Origin: Burhinus oedicnemus
Taxonomy: Eukaryota > Chordata > Aves > Charadriiformes > Burhinidae
Length of the DNA stretch: 64,000 nt
NCBI GenBank assembly: GCA_008921705.1
Contig: VFFE01007506.1
Location: forward strand, 380,508-444,507
Reading direction: 5' to 3'
How positions within the stretch are numbered: the stretch's first letter is position 1; every line of letters begins with the position of its first letter. Below, piece by piece: positions 11,801 to 26,550 of this stretch. Position numbers and translations under genes: made by a program. Below the pieces are notes generated by a model that was given only the letters and a program-made list of their open reading frames with translations, made no database searches and was not told where the DNA came from.

Positions 11801-14800
11801 AGGACTCTTTTTCCTGCTCTCCTTTCATTTGGATGACATTATAGACATTTATATCACAAGCAAGTGAATATATGATTCATAAGTCAGAACAGCAGCAATT
11901 TGTTTTAACTTTGATCTTGTCAATTAATGCCACAGTGACCATGGAAGATACAGACCACCAGAGAATCCAGGCTCCATGTTCTCTTTTACACCATCGTGGA
12001 CTTGAGATGCTACCTTAAAATTAATTTTAGTCTTTTAATTCTATAACCTGTGGTCCTAATTATTTAATCCAGAGGGTGGACTTTCAAAGCAACATTCAGG
12101 GAGAATCAGGCTCTTAACAGCTCTCATTTAAGAGCCTAAATGAAAACGAAGCATTTCTGTCTTCTCTACTGCTACCAGAAAAGGTGCTTGTCACTTCAGG
12201 AAATCAGATCCCTTCTAGTCAGAAAGACTTTTCCCTTTCAGTGCAAGAAATATGCTTAAATCCTCAAGTCTAGATACCAAGACTTAAAAATTGTGGCCTC
12301 TTGTCTCATCCTAGGAGCCACGGCACTCTGGAGCACTGAACAGAGATGTCTGCAGGGAGGCTGTCACTGGAAATTGTGTTGAGGTCTGGATACAGATGAC
12401 AGACTGAGGAATTACTGCAGTCACCATAATTAAGGTGACATTCTCCTACAAGGAGACATACTACTGTAAAAAGTTACAGGAAGGCTCATTTGGAAAATTA
12501 ATCTGTAGAGAGATCAGAAACTGTGGGCTAACAAAATTATTTTTCAGGAAAACTAGAAGAATGGTTTTGGGGAGGGAGACAGGACAAGTTGTTGGTTATT
12601 CAGACCATCGGTCGTCCGTCCACAATGCACAATTTCAGATTAGAAAGTGCGCCGTTATTAAGCTCAGTCTAATGCTTACGCATATGCTAAACAAGACACC
12701 AGAAAGAGTAATGATAAATCATGGAGCCATTAAATTCATGAGAATTAAATTTGGGAGGAGTTGGAAAAGGAAAATGGATGAGAAGTGCAGATTATTTTAA
12801 GTCAACTCACATGCAAAAATGATGATGGGTTTTCAGGAGAGACAATCCGAGTTGCATTGATTAGAAATTATTCCAATGTGCCACTCTTCAGCCCTCCTGT
12901 CACAGCCACGCGGCTGTAATGTGCTTTAGGGCAGATTTAAGGCTAAGCATCAGGTTCTGTGCCATGAACAAGGCTCTAACCGGATTGCACAGCTGCTCCC
13001 CAGCTTTCAGGAGGCTGGTGGGACCAGCAATGGGATACCTATCCTTTTTACACCAGAATTCAGAATCAGGAACAGGCAAGGAACCACCTATGTGTGCTCC
13101 TCAGGTGGTCTCAGTGTTGTAACACACACTGCTTTTTCAGGTGGTTCTCCAGCTGAGAGATTCTAGGACAGGGGAGCCCATTCACACCTAACCAGCACCT
13201 GCACTTGCAGCCTGTAACGTGCTGTGTCCTCCAAATAAATGAGTACGTTCCCTACAACATCAACGGAGGGAAAAGGAGCTTTCAAAACAGTTTTTGTATG
13301 CTGAAATGCAAAAATCCAAGTAGGGTGAGTTAAATCTCCCTGGAGGTCTTCAAAGGCTTTCACATCTCCCCACTGATTGTATGAGAAAGGTGTTCACTTA
13401 CGTTAGGAGCTTTGGTTCATTAAATAACTGAAATTCATGAGAGGTTGCTGCCTGGATTGGGCAGACAGCTGCTGCTCAGCCCACGGCTGCTGTTTTTCTC
13501 TCTAGAAAGGCTCATCTATTAACGGGCCAGTCTTCGCCTGCCATTGCCCACCCTTCTGCTCACCTTGCTATCAATAATTTACCGTGATCAATGATGCCTA
13601 TAGAGCGCTGAAGTGGGGAGGAGGAAGCGGTTTTTCTCCTCTGCTAGGAAAACAGCAGCCTGTAATGCTTTACTTGCTGCCCAGTGTAAGGAGAGTTTAT
13701 TTGTTTCAGCATTTGTAGCCAGGTTTTGTCAAAATAAATAGTGTGTCCCCCCTAAGTTTTGTGTTCCCCTTCCCCTACTCTTCCTGTACGAACAAGACTT
13801 CCTTCTTGATCAAATGCATTTGTGAAATCTATTGTTTCCCATAAAAGCTCTCCAAATATCAGACAGAAAATAAAAGCTCATGAGCCAAAATACATTTTGC
13901 CAAACCTCATTACTTGGCCAGGGGAAGGTGAGTGGGAAAGGATATTCCTCTTAATGAAAAACACCATAATAATTTTTGAAAATATCAATTTTTCCTCTGA
14001 TAGCTCTGCCCAGTGTACCATGGACCATGTGTTAAGTATAAACACCTTTTACATTTCCACAGCTCAGGAACTCCTCTGAAGTGTAGACATTAACTTTCTC
14101 TGCATGTTTTTAACCTAGCAACTAAAAATAAATGAGAAGGAATATATAGATTTGGGTTTTGGGTTTTTTTTTCATCTTGCTGCAGTTAAACTCCTCATCC
14201 CGGAGGGATGGTACATTTTGCCATCATTATATCAACACCAGTCTGGAATGAGAAAGCAAAAAATACAATCCTGAGATTAATACATGCAGTTCAATTGTGT
14301 ATCCTTACTTCTCAAAAATAAGCAATAACCCAGAACTTTTGCGAGCAATTCTGAAAAAATCTCACTGAAGTCTGCACACTTGTATTAATCCATGTTTCAC
14401 GTGTAGTTTTCCTAAGAAAAACCACAAGCCTGGCACATGCAGAAATGATTAGGTGGACGGCTACCAGGACATTCTACATCTTGCGGAAAGATCGAGTGGG
14501 TGCTTTTGTCTGCAGTGCACCAGGAAGACCCCTAACCACTTTACTGGGAAGTGGATTATTAGTTTTAAAACAATTGTTTCAGATTTGCTGTAGAATCAGC
14601 AGTGTCTCGAAGATCATAATAAAATATCAGCTCTCCATTAAGATCTATCAAAAGCAGTACGGTCTGAGCAGGTATGTCAAATAAAACACACTGTGAAATA
14701 CTTTACCAGACTGAGCAGACTAAAGCAAATGCCCAGATTTTGTTTCACTCGGTCAGGCTCTCAAGCACTCAGCTTAAGTGGGATGGATTTTTACACGCTT

Positions 14801-15789
14801 CTGATATGGGAAGGAACTTTTTCATCATTTATTTTGGTGGGTTAGGGTCAGGCAGGTGCTGTTTTCTGCTCCCACTGTGCTCTAAACAAAGACATGCAGA
14901 GTGCAGAGGACTGATGTTCTTCTAAGTTCCAGTGGTGGGATGGCTGTGTATGAGAATCAGATAACATAATCTGCTTCTGCGATGGTCTCGTAGTCACAGA
15001 TACAAAAATAATAAATTTGGCACAGTCCTTCATTTCGAATGGTCTGGGTTTATCGGAAATTTCAAGAGCTGGCATATGAAGCAAGCATGTGCCTAATGTT
15101 TCAAGTCAGAAAATGACTCTGGGTGGCTAAACAAGGGTACCTAGCACAATTTTGGTACTTCGGGTATCCTACTCGTCTTCCTGCTGTCGTTCCAGAGGAT
15201 CCTGGGTCTCCTGTAGCATATCTGCCAACCCTGTGTGGATGCTCCAGCTAGTTCAGGGCATCTCAAACAGTATCAGAGCCTCCGTTCAAGCAGTGAAATC
15301 CCAGCCTCCCCTGCCAGCAGTAATACATACGCACATATGCACATACACAACGCTTCCACGATTAAAGCAGTATGTTATTAATTAAAACCAGGTCACAAAT
15401 AGCAACTCAACCATGTTTTGCTCAGTCTTGGAATGGTTGTTTATTCCAAAGTCATGAAGCTTCCTGTAAAGTAAATACCTTGAGAGTACAGTGCCATAAT
15501 TACATGATGAATAAATGTACAGTGCTTTGTCAAATACAATAAGAGACATAAACTCATGTTAAGGTGTCCTGCTAATATAACAGAATGTAAAAATAACATC
15601 TGAACAGCAACAGAACTCAGCAGCCAAATAGTTTACTTGTCAGGATTGCCATTAAGATTAAATGGCAAATTCAGTCTGGTATTGTTAGAAAGAAGCTTCC
15701 TTTCCATACTGCAAACAGAATTTTGCAATTTAACTGAACAAATTTGAAAGGAAGGACTATTTGCCAGGCAAATCCATAAAACTCTTTTC

Positions 15790-15840
15790 AGGTGTGACTG
15801 TCCCCATTTTACAGGTAGGCAAAAAGAACATAGGATTTTA
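15790..15840 (-). repeat. MIR-like fragment
   Basis: TGTCCCCATTTTACAGGTAGG matches the reverse complement of the best-conserved MIR core segment. Only about 50 bases are recognisable and there are no clear ends. Confidence 0.3.
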
Positions 15841-16071
15841 GAAAGAAGCTTAATGCAAATGGGTATGAAAACCTCAGTGAACTTGAACTCTTCATGTTAC
15901 TCTGAAAATCCTAAGCAGAGTGACTGGTTTGTAAGGAAACTCTATAAGACCATGGGATAAAGCCCAGGATTTCTCCCTATCCGATGCCTTTTTTTAGCCA
16001 ATGGTTTGTACCTACCCTCACAACACTGTATGATTAAGAAAGGGACACTATGGGAAAAGATTTCTGCACAT

Positions 16072-16147
16072 GACTCAGGAAAAAGAGACTAAGAAAAAAA
16101 CCCCCAAAGGACTCAGGAAAAAGAGAAGGAAAAAAAAAACCCAACAA
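16072..16147 (+). repeat. Two-copy tandem duplication, ~38-bp unit
   Basis: GACTCAGGAAAAAGAGA occurs at 16072 and again at 16110. Each copy is followed by an A-rich run ending in a C run, so the whole unit of about 38 bases is duplicated with small changes. It lies in intergenic DNA and has no visible coding role. Confidence 0.7.
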
Positions 16148-19100
16148 ACCCAAAGCTTTTTTTATGATCAATTTTTTAGCTCTGCCTTATTATACAGCTA
16201 ACTGGCAAAAGCTTTGCTTCGTTTGATGGGAACTAACAGAGTTGAAAAGCTCATTGCTTACTCTTTGAAGGTTTACGAGGCGTGCAGTTACAATAGTGAC
16301 CTATTTAAATCCTTCCAGCCAGTGGAACATAGTTCCTCTGTTGTGTTGGGGGGCAGCAAGCTGAAGCTACAAAATGGGCTGTTTCATATGACAAGAGTAT
16401 GACTTGTTATGGGCAGGAACCCACTAATTACTACTCTTGTTCTTAAAGCCAAGCCTGGGGGAAAAAATTAAAATTGAAAGTTCAGGACCAAATTTTGCTT
16501 TCTGTTCCACTTGGAAACTAAGCAGAGATTTCTCTTCAAAGAATTGTACCACATCCTGATCTATAAAAACATAAGAACAGCTTGAAATTACATTAACGTA
16601 AACAGGCATCTCTGAAAAGAACATTGAGTACTCAAAATTGTGGACATTTATACTAGTACTTTCCAAAATGGTTATCTTGCACATTGTATAGAGATAAAAA
16701 AGTAAATGCCTCCTTCCTTTTTAATACATCATTTTTATTTCAGCTCTAATGGAAAAAATATATAATTACAGAATTGGAAATTCAAACCAAATTTTCTGGC
16801 CTCTTTCTTTTGGGACAGGAAAGAGTGAAGGAAGAATGTGGTCAGTAGTGAAAAAGTCAAGACCTGTGACTTCAGAAAAGACAGGGCATTCATTTTTTCT
16901 ATCACATTATACACGTTAAGTGGAAATAACTGCTTCCAAGGCTTATTTCTTAAAAGAAAAATTGTAAAGTTGAACTTAGTTTATTGCTTTTTCCCAATTT
17001 TAGAGATGGCAATAATTTCTTCTGAGGTCTGTATCTTCCTTCCTGAGACTGGATTTTGATTAGTTGTTTTGTCTACATAGCACTCTGGCTCAAAGAAGTC
17101 CTTTGACTACTGGGAACATAAGCTAAGGTCTTTTCAGGATCCCCATGCTCGTACCAGTGTGCCCAGTTCTTGGACATTTACCATGTCAAACTCTCACATG
17201 GCTTATGAGCCCCAAATAACTATCCAAAGAGAGATAAAAATGGATCATTTGTCTTCTTCCTTTCCGAGATAATTCCTAACTCTATATATCCTCATCAGCT
17301 CAGAAACCATTATGAGATAACATAAGCTGTGGCTAAAGAAGGCTAAATGCCCAGCATGCTCCCTGCCCTCAGTACACACAGCTCTCTCATGGGAGGGCTG
17401 GTGTGTACCCAAGAGTCCATCGAGCCCCCAACGGCTGGGTCAGCCTCTGAGCTCGTTATGGAGCAACTCACATCTAGACCTGCCGCAGACATTGCCTTGA
17501 AGGTTCAGATGATAGTGCAGACATGATCCTAGAGACATGCTTTGCTTTCAAAGGAAGATGTTCACTTAAAGCTCAGATTGTGGTAGTATTCCTTAGTTTG
17601 AACAGTACTTTTCACTAACGATGGTTGGAAAGAAAAAAACCCCAAAGAATTCTTTGCCATTAGAAAATAATAGAGTTTTTTCCAGCTGGTTTCCACTCTC
17701 CTAAGCATCTTTGAAGATATGTTTTGGACATGTGAACATTTCCCAAGTAAAAAAAAAATGTTTGGGTTTTTTTGTTCTGTTATAAAACCGTATTTATATA
17801 ATGAATGTAAAACCACAGAATCTGAAAAAAACCCTTCCATATGCACATTATGGAACCAATATAGCTGGCCCAGTCAAAAGACCTTTTTGGACATCAGTTT
17901 GAGAAAACGTCACAATTATGACTTTTCTCCTAAAGTATCACAGACCAAGGAAGCCATTTCTTACTCAAATGTGCCTCATCAAATTTGCTCTTGCAAGTGA
18001 TTAGAAGGAGCACAGGGAGAGAAAAACTCAGTGGAATTAAGGGTTTCACAACCTGGCATGTATGGGCTAAGGTTTCTTGTTTCAGAAAAAGCTAATTAAT
18101 AAGCCCAGAGCTTCATCAACATATGAATCCTGGAAGGGGCTCTTGGTCACATCTGATTCTCAGTGAAAGCTCTGGCCTTCTGCACACGCAGCAGCATCAG
18201 TGCCTCCTTCTCAAAGATGCAGAGCAGAACATATGTGTTGGGAGTTGTCTGCTTAACAGCACGATCCTTCTTCTTTCCTTTTATAAACAATGAGCTCTCA
18301 AGCTCCCTGAAGCAAAGAAACCAGGCAAGGAAATATTTAATCTGTGAAAGAAGGAATTTATATGCAGTTGATAAACTAGGGGCTGTATGGAAATAGAGAA
18401 TGTAATTGAAAAAAGCAACCCTTTCCATCACTGCCCGCTGTCCTGAAATGCCTATGTGCGAATGCAGAAACATGACAATTTCAGTGATGGCCATCAACGA
18501 TCTGACTTTCACAGAACCAAATCCCTGACTCTCATCCAGAAGATGACATAATCTTTGCTCTTATGGGTCTTCCCCATTTTCTCCACAGCTATCCTTGTGG
18601 CACTGCTCCTCCTTTCATTCTAAAAAAGCATCGCCAGGACTAGGATGCTGCAACCCATCACTTTCCTAAAGCTAATCAAAGTGACTACATGACCACCATT
18701 GGTTTGTGTACCTTAGGAGTGTTATAAACGCTGGCGTACACCATGATTAAAATTGAGGCCCTCTGCATTTCCCCAAGTGGCATTTTCCTGAGTTAAGGGA
18801 AGCAGAGGGTGGGAGAAGCCTCTTGACACAACATGTGCTACGGAGGGAGAGAGAGCCGAAAAGGAGGACTAGGTGACACATGGATGAGGCTGTTTCCAGT
18901 GATCCAAAGGTTAGGGCACATCTCTGGATGAAGGGTGAGGGTATGCAGAGAGGAAGAGATGGATCTGAAAGCTCAGCTCCCACTAATCTTCCACGGAGAG
19001 GGAGCAGACTGAGATTAATGAAAGCACCAATGCATCCAGCTCCAACAGACAATGATACTTCGCTATCAGCGGAGACCTTTTGCCAAGTTGCATCTGAGCC

Positions 19101-22100
19101 ACGTTTTTAAGCTCTGCTTGGGGACATTATGTTTTTCTCAGTGTGTATCAAACAGTTACAAGTGCTTAAGCAATCAAAAAGAATAATGCCGTAGGTGAAT
19201 CTTCACATTCTTATCAAATATGTTTTAACAGTTATTTATGTTCTTCTGACACAATGAAGGAAAAACACAGCACTTGTATCTTCTCTGCAGAGATTTTGCC
19301 ATTTATTCCTCATGAACACTAGTGCAAATAGGGGCAGGGTATATTAGCTGCCAGTGGAAGCTGGCATCTACCATTCTCATCTGTTCTGGACAGTACATGC
19401 TTTCAAGCATCTAACACCTAATGAGGTACAATAGCATACCCCGCTCCCCATCCCTGAACAAGGTGCTTCTACAAAGCCACGGAAATACAAAGGGCATGTC
19501 CACCCCCTCAGCTGACCACACAACTGAGACTGCACTCAAGAGTCAGCCCAGCTCATTGTCTACACAAGTCACCCTCAGATATGACAGGTCCGAGCTCCAA
19601 GCTGGAAGGTGCACACAGGTGGCTCACCAGGCTGCATTTAAACCTGCTTTCATCTCACACTGCAGACTCAATCCCAAAGCCCTCGACTTTCCCTGATGCC
19701 AAAGCGTACCTTTAGGATAGGCTCTGACTCAGCACCATTCAAAGACGTGACGGCCAGTGTTGTGACATGGCCTCCTTCTGACTACAGATCATGTATCGCT
19801 GCTGCGTTTCTCCTTAAAACAGTTGTTTTCCTCTTTGTCTTAAACCTTGCCCTCCTCTTCCCAGCAGCTTGCAGAGTTTCTGTGCAGCATTCCTAACCAG
19901 GCTGGACTGAGTGCAGCTCAGGACACGGTCCACTCTATATGCTCTCTGGTATTTTGCATTTCTCTCCGATTATTAAAGGGAGAAGAAAAGGCTCAGAGGC
20001 GTTATTTATTCAATTCAGAAGCAACCCGTTATCACCGTGTTACATTTCTAACATGCAAACACCACTACACAGCATCAGGAGAGAATCCGTTATCCCTGAA
20101 AAAGAAACGACACGCTCTTTTGAAATCAAAAGAAATGCCCTGCTGTCGATGAATATATCCTTGGTTACAGCACGAGGAAGTTTTCGCTTTTCCTCCCCCA
20201 CCTCTCATCCAAATTTCTTCCCCAGGGTTGCGGAGCATGAGATGAGCAACGCGACCTTGCAGTGACAGAATTCTAATGTGTGACTGGTGCACCAAAAGCA
20301 ATGCAGCAGCGTCTCTCTTCTCGGTGTTGCTGTGTACACTAGACATTTATGTAATGCTGCTTTCTCATCCTCAAGGCTGTCCTCACCCAGGGTCAGCAGC
20401 AACGAACACAGTATCTATTTAGTCAACTGTCAAAGCTACTTACAGCTAGCACGGAGAACTACGTGCTCCAGCATTTTGGTGAAGAGGAGTTAAGAGGTAA
20501 AGCCATTCCCAAGCCCAAAGCTGCAAAACACAAGTAGATGGTTTTTTTGAAACAGATTAATTAGGAAGAGTCAATGGTGGATTTGTTTCAAACGAATTGC
20601 TTATTGCCAAGGTGTTTACCAAAATATACGAGTTTTCTGATGTGCTTTAGCTCAGAGTTGTGCACAGAAAGGCCATGTCTTTGCATATTTTAGTTCTCAA
20701 ACCCCAGGGAGACTTCGTATCCGCATCCAGGCAATGGGGGTTGCTTGTAATTTCTAGAGTTGAGGAGCCAGGAAAAATGTCTCACTCCTTCCCCTTTGCT
20801 CCCAGGTTAGAAATATTTCATCCTGTTCACTGCTGGCATTCATCACGCTCTCCTGCCCTCCTCCGTTTGCTCAGCAAACTCAGGTTGACAGTGTTTACCT
20901 GAAGCTTCAGGAGCTGCTCTTGGCTTCCCCCTCCTGGTGTAACAGTACAGATCATTAGGAAGAAAGTGCAGATTTTGGACTTTGGGATTTTTTTGCGACA
21001 TCTGACATCCTCAGAAATCCAAGGGCTTTGTTAAGGGGCAATCTACAATTGGCATGGGTGGCTTATCTTTCTCTCTGTGCCTCTGTAATAACGGGACAGA
21101 TCCGATGCTGTCAGTACAGCTCCAGCAGCTGTCTCTTACAAATATGATCCTTCTAGAGAATATAACACTTGAGGCATGGCAAACCTTGGGCATCCACTGC
21201 AAGTTTGGAGATATTCATAACCTCAGAGGAAGTGTTTGGTATTCCACGGTACCAAAACAGATCCCACCCCTCTTACAACACAGGTGATACAACTAGCAGG
21301 ACACTAAACCTTCACAAATACTCATCCAGCCCTTTAAGAAGCAGCATTTGTTGCTCAAAACCTTTGGGCAAGAGCATTCGTTATATATGTCAGTCCAGCA
21401 GAGGACTCAGCATTCAACCCTAAAAGATGCTGGCTAATTAATCTACTGTACTTACAAAGGAAATTCCAGAGCTTCCGGAATTTACTCTGTTTAGTACAGG
21501 CACTAAAATATCCGGCTCTTTATGGGAATGAAGAGTCTCCTTTCAGCTGCATGCGTTTCACCAGTGCATCACTACAGTGGCCTTAATGAAATACAGCAGC
21601 AGCAGAGACGATGCAAACCCCAAATCACCACTCAGAGTTCAGTCCTCAGCTGTATTCTATATATCCCTGAAAAATGTACATTCATTGTAGAGGAGCTCAG
21701 TTCAGCATGGGCACCAGTGGCATTTTGATTAAACCTTGTCTTAAATCCTCTTTGTTAAAACAATAAAAACTGGTTTTATTTGTGAGGGGTGGGAAATCTG
21801 CAGACAAATCAGATGCATAATCCAGAGAAGAACAGATCCAGCTTGTCTTAAATCACACTGGCATGTTTATGAAATGATTGCCAGGCTGAAGTGAAAATTA
21901 ATCTCCCTGGAAGCGCTTTCATTTTTTAAACATGTAAACATTGCATTTTAATAAAGATGCCTCTTCTCTGACTTACGGGGCTTGAACTGCTATAGGCGAT
22001 GACTAGTTAGCCTCCTGCCTGCTTCTCTAAGCAACGCCTTGTAGTTTGAAACCATAACCTGGTACGTTAGTGTTGAGCAGAGGCTTTCTCTTAGGCAGCT

Positions 22101-23804
22101 GCTCTAAAAGCAAATTTCTTACCAAACCATTACTTCTCTGCTCTGTTAGGCTGTTATAGTTGAATTATTGTTTCCAACATCTGCCACTCGTATTATCTGC
22201 CCCTTCTCAGCCAGCTCCAAATCGCTTTCTCGCCTATGTGCCAGAAGAAGCAAAGGGATGACTCTGCACTTGCTTGCACGGGCTGCAAAGGGTGCTCACA
22301 GGTTGCTTCGTGCTTCTGTCAGACTCTGTGCGTGGATGCAAGCATAGGTAGCATCTCTCTCACCTGCAGGGCACATCTGCTAACAAGACAGGTGAAGATC
22401 CGTAACCAAGGAAAACGATGAAGAAAGATTCAGTGCTGCGGGAGTAAGCCCACAATCGGGACGCGGTGGAAGCTGAATGTGTGCCGTGCTTTCATACACA
22501 TCTTCACATCAGGCTTGTGTGGGCAGGAGTCTTCAAACAGAGAGAGGGTTTATCTCTTTTCCCTTTACAGCAACTGTTCTCTAGTCCGTTGTGGCAAAAC
22601 AATCAGCCTTTTGCAGAAAAATGAATTTGGCTTAGACTTTCTACCCCAAGCAGCGCAGGTGTCTGTGGTGCACACTGGTGTCCTCTCCCCAGCCCAGGTT
22701 CAAGGTTGTTTGTAGTGATCTCTCATACTCCCTTCAGTCCTGTCTCCTAGAAGAGCAGACAGAAGACCAAGGAAGAACTCACATGCTATCAGTACCATAT
22801 GCTGATACAGGGAAGTGTTGTTTCAGACCCAGGGCTGGAATAATCATCGTGGAGGGACGGGCTGTCCTGCAGACTTCAGAGGTGAAGATCACTCCTCATC
22901 AGCCCTTCCCATACTCCATCAGGGCTCACCTCGGCAATCCTTCGCTACAGCAGTGAACATTTACTCACACGAGTAATCTCAGAGCTACGGGAATAGAATT
23001 GCTTGGGTAGATCCGGTTAATCCAGCTGTTGGCTGCGTAAAGCCCCGAGCCCCACACTGCTGTGCGAGGGCTGGATTCCCATTGCAGGGAAAGGGCTCGG
23101 TTTCCATCATGGCATAAAAACACTCCCATTTTAAAGAAAAGTCCTGAAACATTTATGATTAATAAAACACAAAGATCCTGCTGAGCAAACACTGAGGTGT
23201 CTGCAGTTTTGTGACAGACTGAGCGAGAAGTCGCAGAATACATGGTGGGATCCTTCCCCTGCCAGCAGGACACTTAGGACACACTCACTTACAGGACTCA
23301 GTTTAAAGCGTAAAGAAACATTCAATTATGTAAATCCGGTTGATCTGTAAATGTGGAATTAAGTGCTGTCAGCCTTCACTTACTTGCCTGGCACAGAGTT
23401 AGACTTTCATGTACCCTTGGCTTACAGATAAAAAAGCTACGGAGTTTAAAAGAGAGCTCAGCTCCATTTTCCAAGCTGGAGACACACTCAGAAGCAGCAA
23501 GGACAACGCAGCCTGTAGAAAGACCATGTTTATCGTGACATCTGCTGCTCCTGAAGCCAAGTCACAGTCACTAACCCTTACATTTTTTGCCCCTCTAAAA
23601 AGCATAGCTCAAGCAAAAGGAAAAAAGCAACTGAGGCTTTTAACCTTTCCCCGAACTCACCCTCACTGGGTCTAGGAATTACTCACATGAGCAACAGAGA
23701 GGTTTGGTCAGGTGAAGCTTTACACAAAATAAAACACAAATACAGTTGCACAGCAATTAGACAGACCTTTTCACTGCAGGTGCACTGAAGTGATCCCGGA
23801 ATAT

Positions 23805-23910
23805 TAATTAAGCCTCACAACACTCCAGAAAGGTAGACAGTCCCAAACCTGTTCTACAAGCGGGTCAGCTGAGGTTTGTACAGGACAAAGGCAGAAAGAG
23901 GAGACCCTGG
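23805..23910 (-). repeat. MIR-like fragment
   Basis: TTAAGCCTCACAACACTCCAGAAAGGTAGACAG (in parts) follows the reverse-oriented MIR tail and core, where 'taatcctcacaacaaccctatgaggtaggta' is conserved. The match then fades through a GGTCAGCTGAGG segment. It is diverged, and no ends are defined. Confidence 0.4.
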
Positions 23911-25168
23911 CTCTGCTTGCACCTTGCTCTGACAGCACCGCCTCACCTAACAACAGGCATTTAACATGCCCACACGCAGCGTCAGCTCCTGCTACAATGC
24001 AGAACAAGAGCACAGTACCAGTATTATTATAATTATAAAGCACTACCTATACAGAGGCTGAGCCAGAAAATATAATCTGTATTAGACAGAGCTAACTACA
24101 AAACTAGCTGCTCATTATACGGCAATGGAACGAATATCAGAGAAGAGATGTGAAACCACAAACAACATCGTGATTAGATGACTCTAAACTGTATTTCAAA
24201 ACCATTAGATACTAGATCCTAAAACAAGAGGAAAAAGATCACTGTCTGGTTGTGGCTAATAGATGCAGTCATGATTTCAATCATGCTTTAAGCTAACTGC
24301 CGGCAAACAAAAAAGCCTGCAGTATCGGCAATACCCGGTATCTATGCATTTTGCCATCAATGTTATGTTTATTATAAAATCCATGCAGGCAGTATTAGAA
24401 ATAAATCTTAATGATTTAGGATCTAAAGGATCTAATCCTTTTCTGCATACCTCCAGTTTTACAGTGACAGATGAATGAGATCCAATAGGAAAATAATGAT
24501 CCTTCCAGCCTCAAAAAAAAAATAATTAAAATCAGTAGCTGCAATGTAGGCTCCCATCGCACACTGCATTTCTATTTTGGCTTCTCTCTCCTCTAGGCTA
24601 CTTTGAGAATTCTCGTCAGTAGGAATACATCCATCTCTGGCTCTTTCCTTCCCCCATGAATTTCAAATTGAGCAGAGCCAGAGGTAAAAACTTCAGTGCA
24701 AAGTCCAGACACTGAGGAACACATTCCCATGTGGCTTCGCTGCTGCACCTCCATCCTGCTGCTCCACTTAGGGCAACTCCCGAGGAGAAGCTGCCAAGGC
24801 AAAGACCAAACTCATTTTCACTAGTTACACATACAACATGCCTATACACCACCTACTAGAAAAATACTTCCCTCTGAACACTGATACTCATAGACCCCTT
24901 TACAGAGTTTGTGTTGCGAGCTGAAAATTAGTGTCTTTCCTACCAAAATAAAAAAGGTATTCATTGGAAAGCTGTAAACCGAATCAAATCCACTGTGCTA
25001 AACACGAGCGAACCACGGGCATGAGAGATGCTGAGCCATCTTATGTCTGTGTGTGCTGCAAGCACTACAGGGTATTGCTCCCAAGCTTCTGCTGGAGGTT
25101 AAGGGGCAGGTTTTCGGCAAGTGTAAAGCGACGCTGCTCTATTAAGATGCACTAGAATGATGCCTATT

Positions 25169-25404
25169 TCATAGAATCATAGAATCGTTTAGGTTGGAAA
25201 AGACCTTTAAGATCATCCAGTCCAACCATTGACCCCACTCTACCAGGTCTGCCACTAAACCATGTCTCTAAGCACCACATCTACACGACTTTTAAACACA
25301 TCTAGGGATGGTGACTCAACCACCTCCCTGGGCAGCCTCTTCCAATGTTCGATAACTCTTCCAGTGAAAAATTTTTTCCTAATGTCTAGCCTAAACCAGC
25401 CAGC
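25169..25404 (-). mobile_element. CR1 LINE 3' end, 5'-truncated
   Basis: The + strand begins TCATAGAATCATAGAATCG and continues GGTTGGAAAAGACCTTTAAG, the reverse complement of the CR1 3' UTR with its ATTCTATG tail repeats. It runs into the last codons of CR1 ORF2 near 25400. Truncation at the 5' side is normal for CR1. It is about 95% identical by eye to the copy at 38795-39147, which lies in the opposite orientation. Both therefore belong to one relatively young subfamily. Confidence 0.93.
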
Positions 25405-26550
25405 TAAGTGCCTGACTCCCACTCAAACGTCTTCTTCTCAGCAAAATAAAGTAAAGGGGGTAAAGAAGAAATAAAGGAAGTTGGACTGGCTACTGGATGG
25501 AGGAAAAAAAGTTGCTCCTCAGAACCACAAAGTTTTAAAGTGCCTGTTTTGACCTCTAGCCCTTCCATGGCAACTACGAGCAGAGTGGAAAATGGCTGTG
25601 GGGAGGAGAAGGGAAGATTAAATTTGGATGTTTCAGCTCCTCCCCTTTGGAACTTCCTGAAACCATACAGCAGCTCCTGCAAAGCTTCTGTCTGCACACA
25701 TGATGCAAAGAACCACGGTAATGAAGGCTTCGTTCTTACTCTGCTGCAGATCTGGCCTGATCCTGCTTTCAGTGCCATCAGTGCAAACAAGCGTGAGCCC
25801 AGGGAAGGTACTCGGAGGATCCCAGTCAACCAAGCATACTCTGGGACCTCTAAAACTGGATTTCAATCTGCTGCATTGCGAAATAATCAGTAAGAGCATC
25901 TGAATGCTTGAAGTATTTGACATTGAGGGCATGTGAGTGCAGAGTGAGCGCAACTTCCACGCTGAGCGCGTGGTATAATAAAACATCGTATCCTGTCTGC
26001 TCCCGTTAATCGCTTTTCTTGCTCCATCTTTCTGGCTGCACAAACCACACTTATTTTGCAAACTCACTGAACGCTGAATTGATGCAAGATAGAGAGTTCT
26101 CCACGTACAGCTGTTTGCTTGTCAAAAGGCTGTGGTTTATATCACGTCCGAGTCTGCCCACAGGTGCTACACAGTTGTGCTCACTTTTCTATAGGTTAAC
26201 TTACATCTTTCCCCATATTCCACCCTCTCTCCCATTCAGGGTGGGAATATTCACATCCGTTACAGAAGTAGACTAGCAAGAGTAACAGTCTGTATTTTAA
26301 ATACAGAATCCCAATTCTGCAATATATAAAATCTTTAATATGGAGTGTTTCCACCCCAAAGCCATGAGATTTGTATATCAACAAAAGCAATTGTCTTTGT
26401 AATACACTATGTTTTGTCATTTGGATTAACCTGGGGTTTGGTTTACTGATCCAGCTTCAGAGGACTGAAGCGGAAGAAGTTCAAACGTTCCACAGATTCT
26501 TCTTCCATCAGCACTTAAAGCAATTCTGTCCCTCCCCAGCTTCTGTACTT

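Larger units (their letters stand above)
4151..26550. other. TYR-NOX4 intergenic region
   Basis: About 22 kb between the inferred ends of the two convergent genes. It contains a probable solo LTR (4684-5826), a short tandem duplication (16072-16147), MIR-like fragments (about 15790 and 23805) and a CR1 3' end (25169-25404). I see no other coding exon, tRNA or rRNA. The ORFs of 120-158 codons have no recognisable domains, several overlap one another on opposite strands, and the largest falls in the GC-rich LTR. The remaining 6-15 kb, 16.2-23.8 kb and 23.9-25.1 kb stretches look like ordinary non-coding DNA. Confidence 0.7.

Noticed and set aside
12435..12800. 121-codon open frame on the + strand, Lys/Arg-rich
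   Set aside because: No recognisable motif or conserved spacing; expected by chance in 64 kb with six frames.
25404..26067. Two - strand open frames (141 and 144 codons) beside + strand frames as a possible exon or gene
   Set aside because: There is no similarity to any family I recognise, the frames overlap one another on both strands, the left one starts at the CR1 edge, and no splice or promoter context supports them.
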